Below, piece after piece: positions 8,831 to 18,233 of a stretch of DNA of 64,000 bases. The stretch is taken from assembly GCF_021603585.1 (NCBI RefSeq), contig NZ_BQHI01000005.1, positions 62,001 through 126,000 on the forward strand. Direction: 5' to 3'. Origin of the DNA: Pseudomonas sputi (lineage in GTDB: Bacteria; Pseudomonadota; Gammaproteobacteria; Pseudomonadales; Pseudomonadaceae). The notes beneath the pieces are model-generated. The model was not told the DNA's origin. It searched no databases and worked only from the letters and a program-made list of their open reading frames with translations. Made by a program: the position numbers and the translations under genes. How positions within the stretch are numbered: position 1 is the stretch's first letter; every line of letters begins with the position of its first letter.

Positions 8831-9310
8831 GTGATCGACCCCGATGGTTTCCGCCCCAATGTCGGGATCATTCTGACGAATGACGCCGGCCAGGTGCTAT
8901 GGGCTCGCCGTATCAATCAGGATGCCTGGCAGTTTCCACAAGGGGGAATCAACCCCGAGGAGACGCCTGAAGACGCCTTGTACCGCGAGCTGAACGAAGA
9001 AGTGGGCCTGGAACGCGAAGATGTTGAAATTCTCGCCTGTACCCGGGGCTGGTTGCGCTATCGTTTGCCGCAACGTCTGGTGCGAACCCACAGCCAACCG
9101 CTGTGCATCGGCCAGAAACAGAAATGGTTTCTCCTGCGCCTGATCTCCAGTGAGCAGCGGGTGCGGATGGATTTGACCGGTAAACCGGAGTTCGATGGCT
9201 GGCGCTGGGTCAGTTATTGGTATCCGTTGGGCCAGGTGGTGACATTCAAGCGCGAAGTGTATCGCCGCGCTCTCAAAGAGCTTGCACCGCGCCTTTTAGC
9301 GCGCGACTGA
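8831..9310 (+). CDS. rppH: RNA pyrophosphohydrolase (Nudix)
   Basis: RppH removes pyrophosphate from the 5' end of mRNAs and so starts RNase E-dependent decay. The Nudix box is intact: [20 protein letters not shown] continuing VGL. The protein is 159 residues if it starts at the GTG at 8831 ([17 protein letters not shown]), which matches the family; upstream in-frame codons encode no conserved sequence. It is followed 22 bp later by ptsP, the same order as in E. coli and other gammaproteobacteria. Confidence 0.95.
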   Translation: MIDPDGFRPNVGIILTNDAGQVLWARRINQDAWQFPQGGINPEETPEDALYRELNEEVGLEREDVEILACTRGWLRYRLPQRLVRTHSQPLCIGQKQKWFLLRLISSEQRVRMDLTGKPEFDGWRWVSYWYPLGQVVTFKREVYRRALKELAPRLLARD

Positions 9311-9332
9311 CGACGGAGTTCGACCCCGAGCC

Positions 9333-11612
9333 ATGCTCAATACGCTGCGCAAGATCGTCCAGGAAGTTAACTCCGCCAAGGATCTCAAGGCGGCGTTGGC
9401 GATTATTGTGTTGCGCGTCAAAGAGGCCATGGGCAGCCAGGTCTGCTCGGTCTACCTGCTTGATCCAGAGACCAACCGCTTCGTGCTGATGGCCACCGAG
9501 GGCTTGAACAAGCGCTCGATCGGCAAGGTCAGCATGGCACCCAATGAAGGTCTGGTTGGCCTGGTCGGCACGCGTGAAGAACCCCTGAACCTTGAAAACG
9601 CCGCGGATCACCCGCGCTACCGCTACTTCGCCGAGACCGGCGAGGAGCGCTACGCCTCGTTCCTCGGGGCGCCGATCATTCACCACCGCCGCGTCGTCGG
9701 CGTGTTGGTCATTCAGCAGAAAGAACGCCGCCAGTTCGATGAGGGTGAAGAAGCCTTCCTCGTGACCATGAGCGCGCAGCTCGCCGGGGTCATCGCCCAC
9801 GCCGAGGCCACAGGGTCGATCCGTGGCCTGGGCCGTCAGGGCAAGGGCATCCAGGAGGCCAAGTTCGTCGGCGTGCCGGGTTCGCCGGGCGCAGCGGTCG
9901 GTACCGCGGTGGTCATGCTGCCGCCGGCGGATCTGGACGTGGTGCCGGACAAGACCATCACCGACATCGATGCGGAACTGGCGCTGTTCAAGACCGCCAT
10001 CGAAGGCGTGCGCGCCGACATGCGTGCGTTGTCGGCCAAACTGGCGACCCAGTTGCGTCCGGAAGAGCGCGCGCTGTTCGACGTCTACCTGATGATGCTC
10101 GACGATGCCGCGCTGGGCAGCGAAATCACCAAAGTGATCAAGACCGGTCAATGGGCCCAGGGCGCGCTGCGCCAGGTCGTGACCGATCACGTCAATCGTT
10201 TCGACTTGATGGACGACGAGTACCTGCGTGAGCGGGCCTCTGACGTCAAGGACCTGGGCCGCCGCCTGCTCGCCTACCTGCAGGAAGAGCGTCAGCAGAA
10301 CCTGGTCTACCCGGAAAAAACCATTCTGGTCAGCGAAGAACTGACGCCGGCGATGCTCGGCGAGGTGCCGGAAGGCACGCTGGTCGGTCTGGTCTCGGTG
10401 CTCGGTTCGGGCAACTCCCACGTCGCGATCCTGGCCCGGGCCATGGGCATCCCGACTGTAATGGGTCTGGTCGACCTGCCGTACGCCAAGGTCGACAACA
10501 TCGAGATGATCGTCGATGGCACCAAGGGCGAGGTCTACACCAACCCCAGCGAAGTGCTGCGCAAACAGTTCACCGAGGTGGTGGAGGAAGAGAAACAACT
10601 GGCGTTGGGGCTCGATACCCTGCGCGACCTGCCGTGCGTGACCCTCGATGGCCACCGCATGCCGCTGTGGGTCAACACCGGCCTGCTGGCGGACGTTGCG
10701 CGGGCGCAGCAGCGTGGCGCCGAAGGCGTCGGTCTGTACCGCACCGAAGTGCCGTTCATGATCAACCAGCGCTTCCCGAGCGAGAAAGAACAACTGGCGA
10801 TCTACCGCGAGCAGCTCGCCGCGTTCCACCCGCAACCGGTGACGATGCGCAGCCTCGACATCGGCGGTGACAAGTCGCTGTCTTACTTCCCGATCAAGGA
10901 AGACAACCCGTTCCTCGGCTGGCGCGGGATCCGCGTCACCCTCGACCACCCGGAAATCTTCCTGGTGCAGACCCGCGCGATGCTCAAGGCCAGCGAAGGC
11001 CTGAACAACCTGCGGATCCTGCTGCCGATGATCTCCGGCATCCACGAGCTCGAAGAGGCGCTGCACCTGATCCACCGGGCCTGGGGCGAAGTGCGCGACG
11101 AAGGCACCGACGTGCCGATGCCGCCGGTGGGCGTGATGATCGAAATTCCTGCGGCGGTTTACCAGACCAAAGAGCTGGCGCGGATGGTGGACTTCCTGTC
11201 GGTCGGCTCCAACGATCTGACCCAGTACCTGCTGGCGGTGGACCGCAACAACCCACGGGTGGCCGATCTCTACGACTACCTGCACCCGGCGGTGCTGCAA
11301 GCCTTGCAGACCGTGGTGCGTGACGCCCATGCCGAAGGCAAGCCGGTGAGCATCTGCGGCGAGATGGCCGGTGACCCGGCGGCCGCGGTGCTGTTGATGG
11401 CGATGGGTTTCGACAGCCTGTCGATGAACGCCACCAACCTGCCAAAGGTGAAATGGATGCTGCGCCAGATCAACCTGAGCAAGGCCAGGGATCTGCTGGC
11501 GGAACTGATGACCATCGACAACCCGCAGGTGATCCACAGCTCGCTGCAACTGGCGCTGAAGAGCCTCGGACTGGCGAAGATGGTCAATCCGGCGGCGGTC
11601 AAGCCCCTCTAG
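9333..11612 (+). CDS. ptsP: PEP-protein phosphotransferase of the nitrogen PTS (enzyme I-Ntr)
   Basis: PtsP takes phosphate from phosphoenolpyruvate and passes it to NPr and then PtsN, a regulatory PTS that reports nitrogen and carbon state rather than importing sugar. At 759 residues it has the expected plan: N-terminal GAF domain (about 1-150, with SQVCSVYLLDPETN), the phospho-His domain with H363 in GSGNSHVAILARAMGIP, and the PEP-binding barrel with GLYRTEVPFM, GGDKSLSYFP and CGEMAGDP. It is probably co-transcribed with rppH. In pseudomonads this protein influences storage polymer and virulence traits. Confidence 0.96.
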   Translation: MLNTLRKIVQEVNSAKDLKAALAIIVLRVKEAMGSQVCSVYLLDPETNRFVLMATEGLNKRSIGKVSMAPNEGLVGLVGTREEPLNLENAADHPRYRYFAETGEERYASFLGAPIIHHRRVVGVLVIQQKERRQFDEGEEAFLVTMSAQLAGVIAHAEATGSIRGLGRQGKGIQEAKFVGVPGSPGAAVGTAVVMLPPADLDVVPDKTITDIDAELALFKTAIEGVRADMRALSAKLATQLRPEERALFDVYLMMLDDAALGSEITKVIKTGQWAQGALRQVVTDHVNRFDLMDDEYLRERASDVKDLGRRLLAYLQEERQQNLVYPEKTILVSEELTPAMLGEVPEGTLVGLVSVLGSGNSHVAILARAMGIPTVMGLVDLPYAKVDNIEMIVDGTKGEVYTNPSEVLRKQFTEVVEEEKQLALGLDTLRDLPCVTLDGHRMPLWVNTGLLADVARAQQRGAEGVGLYRTEVPFMINQRFPSEKEQLAIYREQLAAFHPQPVTMRSLDIGGDKSLSYFPIKEDNPFLGWRGIRVTLDHPEIFLVQTRAMLKASEGLNNLRILLPMISGIHELEEALHLIHRAWGEVRDEGTDVPMPPVGVMIEIPAAVYQTKELARMVDFLSVGSNDLTQYLLAVDRNNPRVADLYDYLHPAVLQALQTVVRDAHAEGKPVSICGEMAGDPAAAVLLMAMGFDSLSMNATNLPKVKWMLRQINLSKARDLLAELMTIDNPQVIHSSLQLALKSLGLAKMVNPAAVKPL

Positions 11613-11624
11613 CTCGAATAGCGC

Positions 11625-11691
11625 CCATCGCGAGCAAGCTCGCTCCCACATTGGAATGCATTGCCTTGTGGGGGCAGCCTGCTCGCGATGG
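11625..11691. repeat. REPIN, classic pair of inverted REP units
   Basis: CATCGCGAGCAAGCTCGCTC (from 11626) and its inverted partner ending GCTCGCGATGG at 11691 flank a 16-bp centre. This is the commonest P. fluorescens REP type and differs in its core from the copy at 2835-2924. It lies between convergent ptsP and the NRDE gene. Confidence 0.9.
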
Positions 11692-11708
11692 CGTCAGTTC
11701 AGGCGCCG

Positions 11709-12455
11709 CTAAATCAGAATCTCCACTTCCCCCAGATGCCCGCCATACGGCCCGAAACTACGCTCCACCATCCGCCGCGTCCCATCCGCCTGCACGATCA
11801 GCGCCGTGCTCGCCCGCGTCCCGTAGCTCTGGCTGGCAATGAACACACTCGACAGCAACGACTCGGTCGCCAGCCCCACGCCGGTATCCGGCAGTTCGGC
11901 AAACGGCGCCGTTTGCGCATCGCTCAATAAGGCCAACAATCGCTCGGGCTGCGGATCATCCAGCACCGCACTCAAGGCCGCCCTGGCCTTGAGCAGTTTC
12001 GGCCACGGCGTATCCAGCCCGGCGTTGGACAGGCCATAGACGCCGGGCTGCAACATCACAGGCTCCATAGACCGCGCATTGAAGTGCCACAGTTCGTTGG
12101 CATTGCCCAGCAGCAGGTTGAAGCCGGCATATTCCGGCGAACGGGCGACCACGTCGGACAAATAGTCATCGATCGACAGGTTTCCGGTGAGAAAACTTGC
12201 GACCAGCTCACCCCGAGAGCGTCGCGCCGGCGGCTGATGCGGATCGCGGATGTTGGTCAGCGCCGCAAAACGACCGTTGGCGCCCAGGCCGAGCCAGGTG
12301 CCCCCAGCCTCAAGATCGCGACCGGCGTGAACCTGCGGCGACTCGGGCCACTGCGCCAGCGGCAGGCTGGGCCGGGCGTAGAATTCGTCACGGTTGGCCG
12401 CGACGATCAGCGGCTGGGCATGCCCCGGCCGCCAGGCGAAAACGATCAGGCACAT
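11709..12455 (-). CDS. NRDE family protein (TANGO2-like)
   Basis: The protein is 248 residues starting MCLIVFAWRPG, with the family-defining AANRDEFYARPS at about residues 19-30 and GGTWLGLGANGRFAALTN at about 52-69. The family (NRDE / DUF833, human TANGO2) has an Ntn-hydrolase-like fold. Cys2, exposed after removal of Met1, would be the natural N-terminal nucleophile, but no activity is established for the bacterial members. It is divergent from the TSUP transporter. I chose the ATG at 12455 because Cys2 then sits at the N terminus as in the family. Confidence 0.85.
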   Translation of the reverse strand: MCLIVFAWRPGHAQPLIVAANRDEFYARPSLPLAQWPESPQVHAGRDLEAGGTWLGLGANGRFAALTNIRDPHQPPARRSRGELVASFLTGNLSIDDYLSDVVARSPEYAGFNLLLGNANELWHFNARSMEPVMLQPGVYGLSNAGLDTPWPKLLKARAALSAVLDDPQPERLLALLSDAQTAPFAELPDTGVGLATESLLSSVFIASQSYGTRASTALIVQADGTRRMVERSFGPYGGHLGEVEILI

Positions 12456-12584
12456 AAGGTGGTCCTTGTGTGTTTTTGCCCACTCTACGCAGACATCGTC
12501 CGTGCATCCATCGCCAGTTCCGCCTGAGGCCCTGCATCCGTTACCATGCCGCTCCGGTTTTGGGACGCGCCTTGGGAGGCAGCC

Positions 12585-13367
12585 ATGGAATTTCTGCTCT
12601 ATCTGGCGCTTGGCGCCTGTGCGGGCGTATTGGCCGGGCTGTTCGGGGTGGGCGGCGGGATCATCATCGTCCCGGTGCTGGTGTTCAGTTTCACCTTGCA
12701 GGGCTTCGATCCGTCGATCCTGACCCATCTGGCGGTCGGCACGTCCCTGGCGACGATCATCTTCACCTCGGTCAACGCCGTGCGTGAGCATCACCGGCGC
12801 GGTGCGGTGCGCTGGCCGATCTTCCGCTGGATGACCGTGGGCATCCTGCTCGGCGCCGGTTTCGGTGCGCTGACGGCCGAAGCGATCTCCGGCCCGAACC
12901 TGCAAAAGATCATCGGTGTCTTCGCCCTGGTGATTGCGGCGCAGCTGGCGCTGGACGTCAAACCCAAGGCCAGCCGAACGGTGCCGGGTAAACTCGGTCT
13001 GACCGTGGCCGGCAGTGTGATCGGCTGGGCATCGGCGATTTTCGGGATTGGCGGCGGCTCGCTGACCGTGCCGTTCCTGACCTGGCGCAGCGTGCCGATG
13101 CAGCAGGCGGTGGCGACCTCATCGGCCTGCGGCCTGCCGATTGCCGTGGCCAGTGCCATAAGTTTCATGATTCTGGGCTGGCATGATCCGTTGCTGCCGG
13201 CCCATAGTCTCGGTTTTGTGTATTTGCCGGCACTGCTCGGTATTGCCCTGACCAGCATGGTGTTCGCCCGTGTCGGCGCGCGGCTGGCACACAGGTTGTC
13301 GCCAAAGTTGCTGAAACGGCTGTTCGCGGCTTTGCTGTTTTGCGTGGGCCTGAGCTTTCTGTTCTGA
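12585..13367 (+). CDS. TSUP-family sulfite/anion exporter
   Basis: The protein is 260 residues, nearly all membrane helices, with the duplicated half-repeat of the TauE/SafE (TSUP) family: LAGLFGVGGGIIIVPVL in the first half and ASAIFGIGGGSLTVPFL in the second. TSUP carriers move small sulfur- or carbon-containing anions across the inner membrane, but the substrate here is unknown. A strong ribosome site GGGAGG ends 5 nt before the ATG at 12585, so the in-frame ATG at 12546 is rejected. It lies between the NRDE gene and lgt. Confidence 0.88.
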   Translation: MEFLLYLALGACAGVLAGLFGVGGGIIIVPVLVFSFTLQGFDPSILTHLAVGTSLATIIFTSVNAVREHHRRGAVRWPIFRWMTVGILLGAGFGALTAEAISGPNLQKIIGVFALVIAAQLALDVKPKASRTVPGKLGLTVAGSVIGWASAIFGIGGGSLTVPFLTWRSVPMQQAVATSSACGLPIAVASAISFMILGWHDPLLPAHSLGFVYLPALLGIALTSMVFARVGARLAHRLSPKLLKRLFAALLFCVGLSFLF

Positions 13368-13463
13368 GCCGTTTGTTTTGGCCGGTCGCAATCCTGGCTT
13401 AATCCTGAGGTGACAGCGTCGCCCGGGAATTTTTGAAGATTTGAATGCTAACGAGGAGTCGCA

Positions 13464-14279
13464 ATGCTGCCTTACCCGCAGATCGATCCGGTGGCCCTGG
13501 CCATCGGTCCGCTGAAAATCCACTGGTACGGCCTGATGTACCTGGTCGGTATCGGCGGCGCGTGGCTGCTGGCATCGCGCCGGCTCAACCGTTTCGACCC
13601 GACCTGGACCAAGGAAAAACTCTCCGACCTGGTGTTCTGGCTGTCGATGGGGGTGATTGTCGGCGGGCGTCTGGGCTATGTGCTGTTCTATGACCTGAGC
13701 GCTTACCTGGCCAACCCGACGCTGATTTTCGAAGTGTGGAAGGGTGGCATGTCGTTCCACGGCGGGTTCATCGGCGTAATGCTGGCCGCGTTGTGGTTCG
13801 GCAAGCGTAACGGTAAGTCGTTCTTCCAGCTGATGGACTTCGTCGCGCCAATGGTGCCGATCGGTCTGGGCGCCGGGCGTATCGGCAACTTCATCAACGC
13901 CGAGCTGTGGGGCAAGGCCACCGACGTGCCGTGGGCCATGGTGTTCCCGCCGTTCAGCGACCCGGCGCAACTGCCGCGTCACCCGTCGCAGCTGTATCAG
14001 TTCGCGCTCGAAGGCGTCGCGCTGTTCCTGATCCTCTGGCTGTTCTCGCGCAAGCCGCGGCCGACCATGGCGGTCTCGGGCATGTTCGCGCTGTTCTATG
14101 GCATCTTCCGTTTCATCGTCGAATTCGTCCGCGTGCCGGACGCGCAACTGGGCTACCTGGCCTGGAACTGGCTGACCATGGGTCAGGTTCTCTGCGTACC
14201 GATGATCATCGGCGGGCTGTTCCTGATCTGGCTGGCCTACCACCGCGCCCCGGCGGCGCCGGTTGCCCCGACAGCTTAA
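13464..14279 (+). CDS. lgt: Prolipoprotein diacylglyceryl transferase
   Basis: Lgt transfers diacylglycerol from phosphatidylglycerol to the lipobox cysteine, the first step in making bacterial lipoproteins. The 271-residue inner-membrane protein has seven predicted helices, HGGFIGV, and the signature [14 protein letters not shown] with the essential Arg and Asn. GAGGAG lies properly upstream of the ATG at 13464. It is followed 50 bp later by thyA, the order seen across gammaproteobacteria. Confidence 0.96.
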   Translation: MLPYPQIDPVALAIGPLKIHWYGLMYLVGIGGAWLLASRRLNRFDPTWTKEKLSDLVFWLSMGVIVGGRLGYVLFYDLSAYLANPTLIFEVWKGGMSFHGGFIGVMLAALWFGKRNGKSFFQLMDFVAPMVPIGLGAGRIGNFINAELWGKATDVPWAMVFPPFSDPAQLPRHPSQLYQFALEGVALFLILWLFSRKPRPTMAVSGMFALFYGIFRFIVEFVRVPDAQLGYLAWNWLTMGQVLCVPMIIGGLFLIWLAYHRAPAAPVAPTA

Positions 14280-14329
14280 ATATTCGAACCCCGGCGACGT
14301 CTGCCGGGGCTCAAGGACACAGGTAACTC

Positions 14330-15301
14330 ATGAAGCAATATCTCGATCTGGTGTCGCACGTCATCACCAACGGCACCAAACAGGCCAACCGTACCGGCGT
14401 GAACACCATCAGCTTTCCGGGCGCCATGCTGCGCTTCGATCTGCAGGAAGGTTTCCCGGCGATCACCACCCGCAAGATGGCCTTCAAGTCGGCCATCGGC
14501 GAGATGTGCGGCTTTCTGCGGGGCGTGAACAACGCCGCCGAATTCCGTGCGCTGGGCTGCAAGGTCTGGGATCAGAACGCCAACGAAAACGCCCAGTGGC
14601 TGGCCAACCCGTTCCGCCAGGGCGAAGACGACCTCGGCGAGATCTACGGCGTGCAATGGCGCAAATGGCCGGCGTACAAGCAGATCCCGCTGAGCAACAC
14701 CGCGGCCATCGAACAGACCTTGAGCAATGGCTACAAACAGATTGCCCAGGGCGAAGAAGACGGTCAGGCCTACGTGGTGCTGTACAAAGCCATCGATCAG
14801 GTGCGCCAGTGCGTCGACACGATCATCAAGGACCCGGGCAGCCGCCGCATCCTGTTCCACGGCTGGAACTGCGCCCAGCTCGATGAAATGGCCTTGCCGC
14901 CGTGCCATCTGCTGTACCAGTTCCACCCGAACGTCGAAACCAAAGAGATTTCTCTGACCCTCTACATCCGCTCCAACGACCTGGGTCTGGGCACGCCGTT
15001 CAACCTCACCGAAGGCGCTGCGCTGCTGAGCCTGATCGGTCGCCTGACCGGCTACACGCCGCGCTGGTTCACCTATTTCATCGGTGACGCCCACGTCTAT
15101 GAAAACCACCTGGACATGCTCAACGAACAGCTCAAGCGTGAGCCGTTCGCCATGCCGAAGCTGAAGATTTCGGATCGCGTGCCGGAGTTTGCCAAGACCG
15201 GTGTTTATCAGCCGGAATGGCTGGAGCTTGTAGAGCCGAGCGACTTCTCGCTGGAAGGCTACGAGCACCATGCGCCGATGACCGCGCCGATGGCGGTCTG
15301 A
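14330..15301 (+). CDS. thyA: Thymidylate synthase, long form
   Basis: ThyA methylates dUMP to dTMP with methylene-tetrahydrofolate, which FolA (28.3 kb) regenerates. The catalytic cysteine is C192 in [11 protein letters not shown]. Other marks are [13 protein letters not shown] and the dUMP-binding run [12 protein letters not shown]. At 323 residues it is about 60 longer than the E. coli enzyme. The extra length is mainly an insertion at about residues 115-158, between the [12 protein letters not shown] segment and the [13 protein letters not shown] segment. The insertion keeps the frame and looks like a lineage trait, not damage. Confidence 0.95.
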   Translation: MKQYLDLVSHVITNGTKQANRTGVNTISFPGAMLRFDLQEGFPAITTRKMAFKSAIGEMCGFLRGVNNAAEFRALGCKVWDQNANENAQWLANPFRQGEDDLGEIYGVQWRKWPAYKQIPLSNTAAIEQTLSNGYKQIAQGEEDGQAYVVLYKAIDQVRQCVDTIIKDPGSRRILFHGWNCAQLDEMALPPCHLLYQFHPNVETKEISLTLYIRSNDLGLGTPFNLTEGAALLSLIGRLTGYTPRWFTYFIGDAHVYENHLDMLNEQLKREPFAMPKLKISDRVPEFAKTGVYQPEWLELVEPSDFSLEGYEHHAPMTAPMAV

Positions 15302-15320
15302 AGCAGGAGTGACAAAACAC

Positions 15321-15350
15321 TGAGGGAGCCAAATGGCTCCCTCAGTTGTT
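15321..15350. terminator. Intrinsic terminator between convergent thyA and cadR
   Basis: A perfect 10-bp stem (arms 15321-15330 and 15335-15344, loop AAAT) is followed by GTTGTTT on the plus strand and by GTGTTTTG on the minus strand, so it can end both transcripts. Confidence 0.8.
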
Positions 15351-15360
15351 TCTGGCGTTC

Positions 15361-15810
15361 TTAATGACCGTGGCTGCGGCCCACATGCGAATGCTCAACC
15401 TCCGCCGCCACAACCCCGCCACTCACCTCCAGCCGCTGCAGGATCCCGCACTGATCCGCTTCCGGCCCTTCGCCACAGCGCTGGCGCAGGTCGAGCAGTT
15501 GCGTCTGCAATGCCAGTAACCCATCGATTCGCGCCTTGACGTGCTGGATGTGCTCGTCGATCAGCGCATTCACGCTTTCGCACTGATCCTGCGGGCTGTC
15601 GCGCAAGGCGAGCAGGCTGCGGATTTCTTCGAGGGTCATGTCGAGGGTGCGGCAGTTGCGGATGAAGGTCAGGCGCTCGGCGTGGGCCTGGTTGTAGACG
15701 CGGTAGTTGCCGTCGCTGCGGGCTGGTTCCGGCAGCAGGTTTTCGCGCTCGTAGTAGCGGATGGTTTCCACGGCGCAATCGGTCTGTTTTGCCAGTTCTC
15801 CGATCTTCAT
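15361..15810 (-). CDS. cadR: MerR-family cadmium/lead-responsive regulator
   Basis: This 149-residue regulator has an N-terminal MerR helix-turn-helix (MKIGELAKQTDCAVETIRYYE), a dimer helix and a metal-binding end. The cysteines in SPQDQCES, LRQRCGEG and EADQCGIL match the three-Cys site of the CadR/PbrR class. The tail EVEHSHVGRSHGH is the His-rich extension seen in Pseudomonas CadR. It should repress and, on metal binding, activate cadA from the 19-bp-spacer promoter in between. The ATG at 15810 is chosen over one five codons upstream because MKIGELA is the family start. Confidence 0.92.
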   Translation of the reverse strand: MKIGELAKQTDCAVETIRYYERENLLPEPARSDGNYRVYNQAHAERLTFIRNCRTLDMTLEEIRSLLALRDSPQDQCESVNALIDEHIQHVKARIDGLLALQTQLLDLRQRCGEGPEADQCGILQRLEVSGGVVAAEVEHSHVGRSHGH

Positions 15811-15834
15811 GACGGCCATCTCCAAAAAGGGTGC

Positions 15835-15865
15835 TTGACCCTATAGTGGCTACAGGGTCTTTACT
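15835..15865 (+). promoter_or_regulatory. CadR-controlled cadA promoter with MerR operator
   Basis: A -35 TTGACC (15835-15840) and a -10-like TTTACT (15860-15865) are separated by 19 bp, the overlong spacer typical of MerR-type promoters. Between and overlapping them lies the dyad ACCCTATAG-TGG-CTACAGGGT (15838-15858), one mismatch per arm, matching the operator type bound by CadR/ZntR-like regulators. It sits in the 85-bp gap between divergent cadR and cadA. Confidence 0.88.
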
Positions 15866-15895
15866 TGGCAACAGGCACCTTCATGGACGCGACCA

Positions 15896-18217
15896 ATGAG
15901 CGATTCCCTGCACACCCACCCTCACACCCACAAACCGGGCGACGGGCACGATCACAGTCACAAACTGCAGCCTGTGCATAAACATGCCCACGGCGGCGAT
16001 TCCTGCTGCGGGTCGAAAGTCGCAGCACCGACACCCGTTCATGCGCACGAAGAGTCCTGCTGCGCGTCGAAAGTCGCCGCACCTTCGCTTGTTCAACTGA
16101 GCGAGGCAAAAAGCGCCGACGCCCGGTTGAGCAGCTTCCGCATCGAAGCGATGGACTGCCCGACCGAACAGACGCTGATCCAGAACAAGCTCGGCAAACT
16201 GGCCGGGATCCAGCAGCTGGAATTCAACCTGATCAACCGCGTGCTCGGCGTGACCCACAATCTGCCGGACACCGCGCCGATCATCGACGCGATCAAATCC
16301 CTCGGCATGCAGGCCGAGCCACTGGAGGCGGGCGTTGAAACGCCAACGCCAGCGCCGGTGAAAAAACACTGGTGGCCGCTGGCACTGTCCGGCGTCGGTG
16401 CGCTGGCCGCTGAAGTGATCCACTTCACCAGCGCCGCCCCGACCTGGGTGGTGGCGATCATCGCGCTGATCTCAATCCTCAGCGGCGGCCTCAGCACCTA
16501 CAAGAAGGGCTGGATCGCCCTGAAGAACCGCAACCTCAACATCAACGCCCTGATGAGCATCGCCGTGACCGGCGCCGTGTTGATCGGCCAGTGGCCGGAA
16601 GCGGCGATGGTGATGTTCCTGTTCACCGTGGCCGAGCTGATCGAGGCCCGTTCGCTGGATCGCGCGCGCAACGCCATCAGCGGTCTGATGCAGATGACGC
16701 CGGAGCAAGCCACAGTGTTGCAGGCGGACGGCAACTGGGTCGAACTGGAGGTCAAAAGCATCGATCTCGGCGCCCGCGTGCGGGTAAAACCCGGCGAGCG
16801 TATTGCGCTGGACGGTGAAGTCATCAGTGGCAGTTCGACCATCGATCAGGCGCCCATTACCGGCGAAAGCCTGCCGGTGGAAAAAACCGTCGGTGACAAA
16901 GTCTTCGCGGGCACCATCAACCAGGCCGGTTCGCTGGAATATGCCGTGACAGCCGCAGCCAACAACTCCACCCTGGCGCGGATCATCCACGCCGTGGAGC
17001 AGGCGCAAGGCGCGCGGGCGCCGACCCAGCGTTTCGTCGATCAATTCTCGAAAATCTACACGCCGGCGGTTTTCGTTCTGGCCTTGGCTGTGGCGATCAT
17101 CCCGCCGCTGTTCATGGGCGCCGCGTGGTTTGACTGGATCTACCGCGCGCTGGTGCTGCTGGTCGTCGCGTGCCCGTGTGCATTGGTGATTTCCACGCCG
17201 GTGACCATCGTCAGCGGCCTCGCGGCTGCGGCGCGCAAAGGCATTCTGGTCAAGGGCGGCGTGTACCTGGAGGGCGGTTTCAAGCTCGACTATCTGGCCC
17301 TCGACAAGACCGGCACCCTCACCCACGGCAAACCGGTGCAGACCGATTTCCTGTCCCTCGACCCGACTGCCGACGCCACGGCCCCGGCGATTGCCGCTGC
17401 GCTGGCCGGTCGTTCCGATCACCCGGTGTCGCTGGCCATCGCCCATGCGGCTGTGGATAAAGGTTTTGCGGCTCTACCTGTGGATAACTTCGAAGCGCTG
17501 GCCGGTCGTGGGGTAAAGGGCGAGGTCAACGGTCAGGTCTACCATTTGGGCAACCACCGTCTGGTTGAAGAACTGGGCCTGTGCTCGCCGCAACTGGAAG
17601 AAAAGCTGTTCGCGCTGGAGAAACAGGGCAAGTCCGTGGTGCTGCTGCTCGACCGTTCCGGCCCGCTGGCGCTGTTCGCCGTGGCGGATACAGTCAAGGA
17701 AACCAGCCGCGAGGCGATCCGCCAACTGCACGAACTGGGCGTGAAAACCCTGATGCTCACCGGCGACAACGTCCACACCGCGCAGGCGATTGCGGCGCAG
17801 GTCGGGATCGATCAGGCCAAGGGCGACCTGTTGCCGACTGACAAACTGCAAGCCATTGAGGACCTCTACGCCCAGGGGCATCGGGTCGGCATGGTCGGCG
17901 ACGGCATCAACGACGCGCCCGCACTGGCGCGGGCGGAGATCGGTTTTGCGATGGCGGCGGCAGGCACCGATACGGCGATTGAAACCGCCGATGTCGCCCT
18001 GATGGACGATGATCTGCGCAAGATTCCGGCGTTCATCAGCCTGTCGCGCCATACCGCCGCTATCCTCAAACAGAACATCGCGCTGGCGTTGGTGATCAAA
18101 GCGATCTTTCTTGGGGTAACCTTCGCCGGGCTCGCCACCATGTGGATGGCCGTGTTTGCCGACATGGGTGTGAGCCTGCTGGTGGTGTTCAACGGTTTGC
18201 GCCTGCTGCGCAAATAG
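15896..18217 (+). CDS. cadA: Cadmium/zinc/lead-exporting P1B-type ATPase
   Basis: The protein exports soft divalent metals across the inner membrane. It is 773 residues. A His/Cys-rich N-terminal tail (about 1-70) contains a duplicated SCC-SKVAAP element. An HMA domain follows with MDCPTEQT at about residues 83-90. The ATPase core has TGESLPVEK, the membrane metal site CPC in VVACPCALVIS, the phosphorylation site DKTGTLTHGKP, SDHPVS and GDGINDAPALA. The CPC motif with DCPTE points to the Cd/Zn/Pb group, not copper. It is driven by the CadR promoter directly upstream. Confidence 0.94.
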   Translation: MSDSLHTHPHTHKPGDGHDHSHKLQPVHKHAHGGDSCCGSKVAAPTPVHAHEESCCASKVAAPSLVQLSEAKSADARLSSFRIEAMDCPTEQTLIQNKLGKLAGIQQLEFNLINRVLGVTHNLPDTAPIIDAIKSLGMQAEPLEAGVETPTPAPVKKHWWPLALSGVGALAAEVIHFTSAAPTWVVAIIALISILSGGLSTYKKGWIALKNRNLNINALMSIAVTGAVLIGQWPEAAMVMFLFTVAELIEARSLDRARNAISGLMQMTPEQATVLQADGNWVELEVKSIDLGARVRVKPGERIALDGEVISGSSTIDQAPITGESLPVEKTVGDKVFAGTINQAGSLEYAVTAAANNSTLARIIHAVEQAQGARAPTQRFVDQFSKIYTPAVFVLALAVAIIPPLFMGAAWFDWIYRALVLLVVACPCALVISTPVTIVSGLAAAARKGILVKGGVYLEGGFKLDYLALDKTGTLTHGKPVQTDFLSLDPTADATAPAIAAALAGRSDHPVSLAIAHAAVDKGFAALPVDNFEALAGRGVKGEVNGQVYHLGNHRLVEELGLCSPQLEEKLFALEKQGKSVVLLLDRSGPLALFAVADTVKETSREAIRQLHELGVKTLMLTGDNVHTAQAIAAQVGIDQAKGDLLPTDKLQAIEDLYAQGHRVGMVGDGINDAPALARAEIGFAMAAAGTDTAIETADVALMDDDLRKIPAFISLSRHTAAILKQNIALALVIKAIFLGVTFAGLATMWMAVFADMGVSLLVVFNGLRLLRK

Positions 18218-18233
18218 AGGAAGAGGGACGGTT

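Noticed and set aside
9273-11651. 792-residue open frame opposite ptsP
   Set aside because: Shadow of ptsP; composition rich in His, Gln and Val without any domain pattern.
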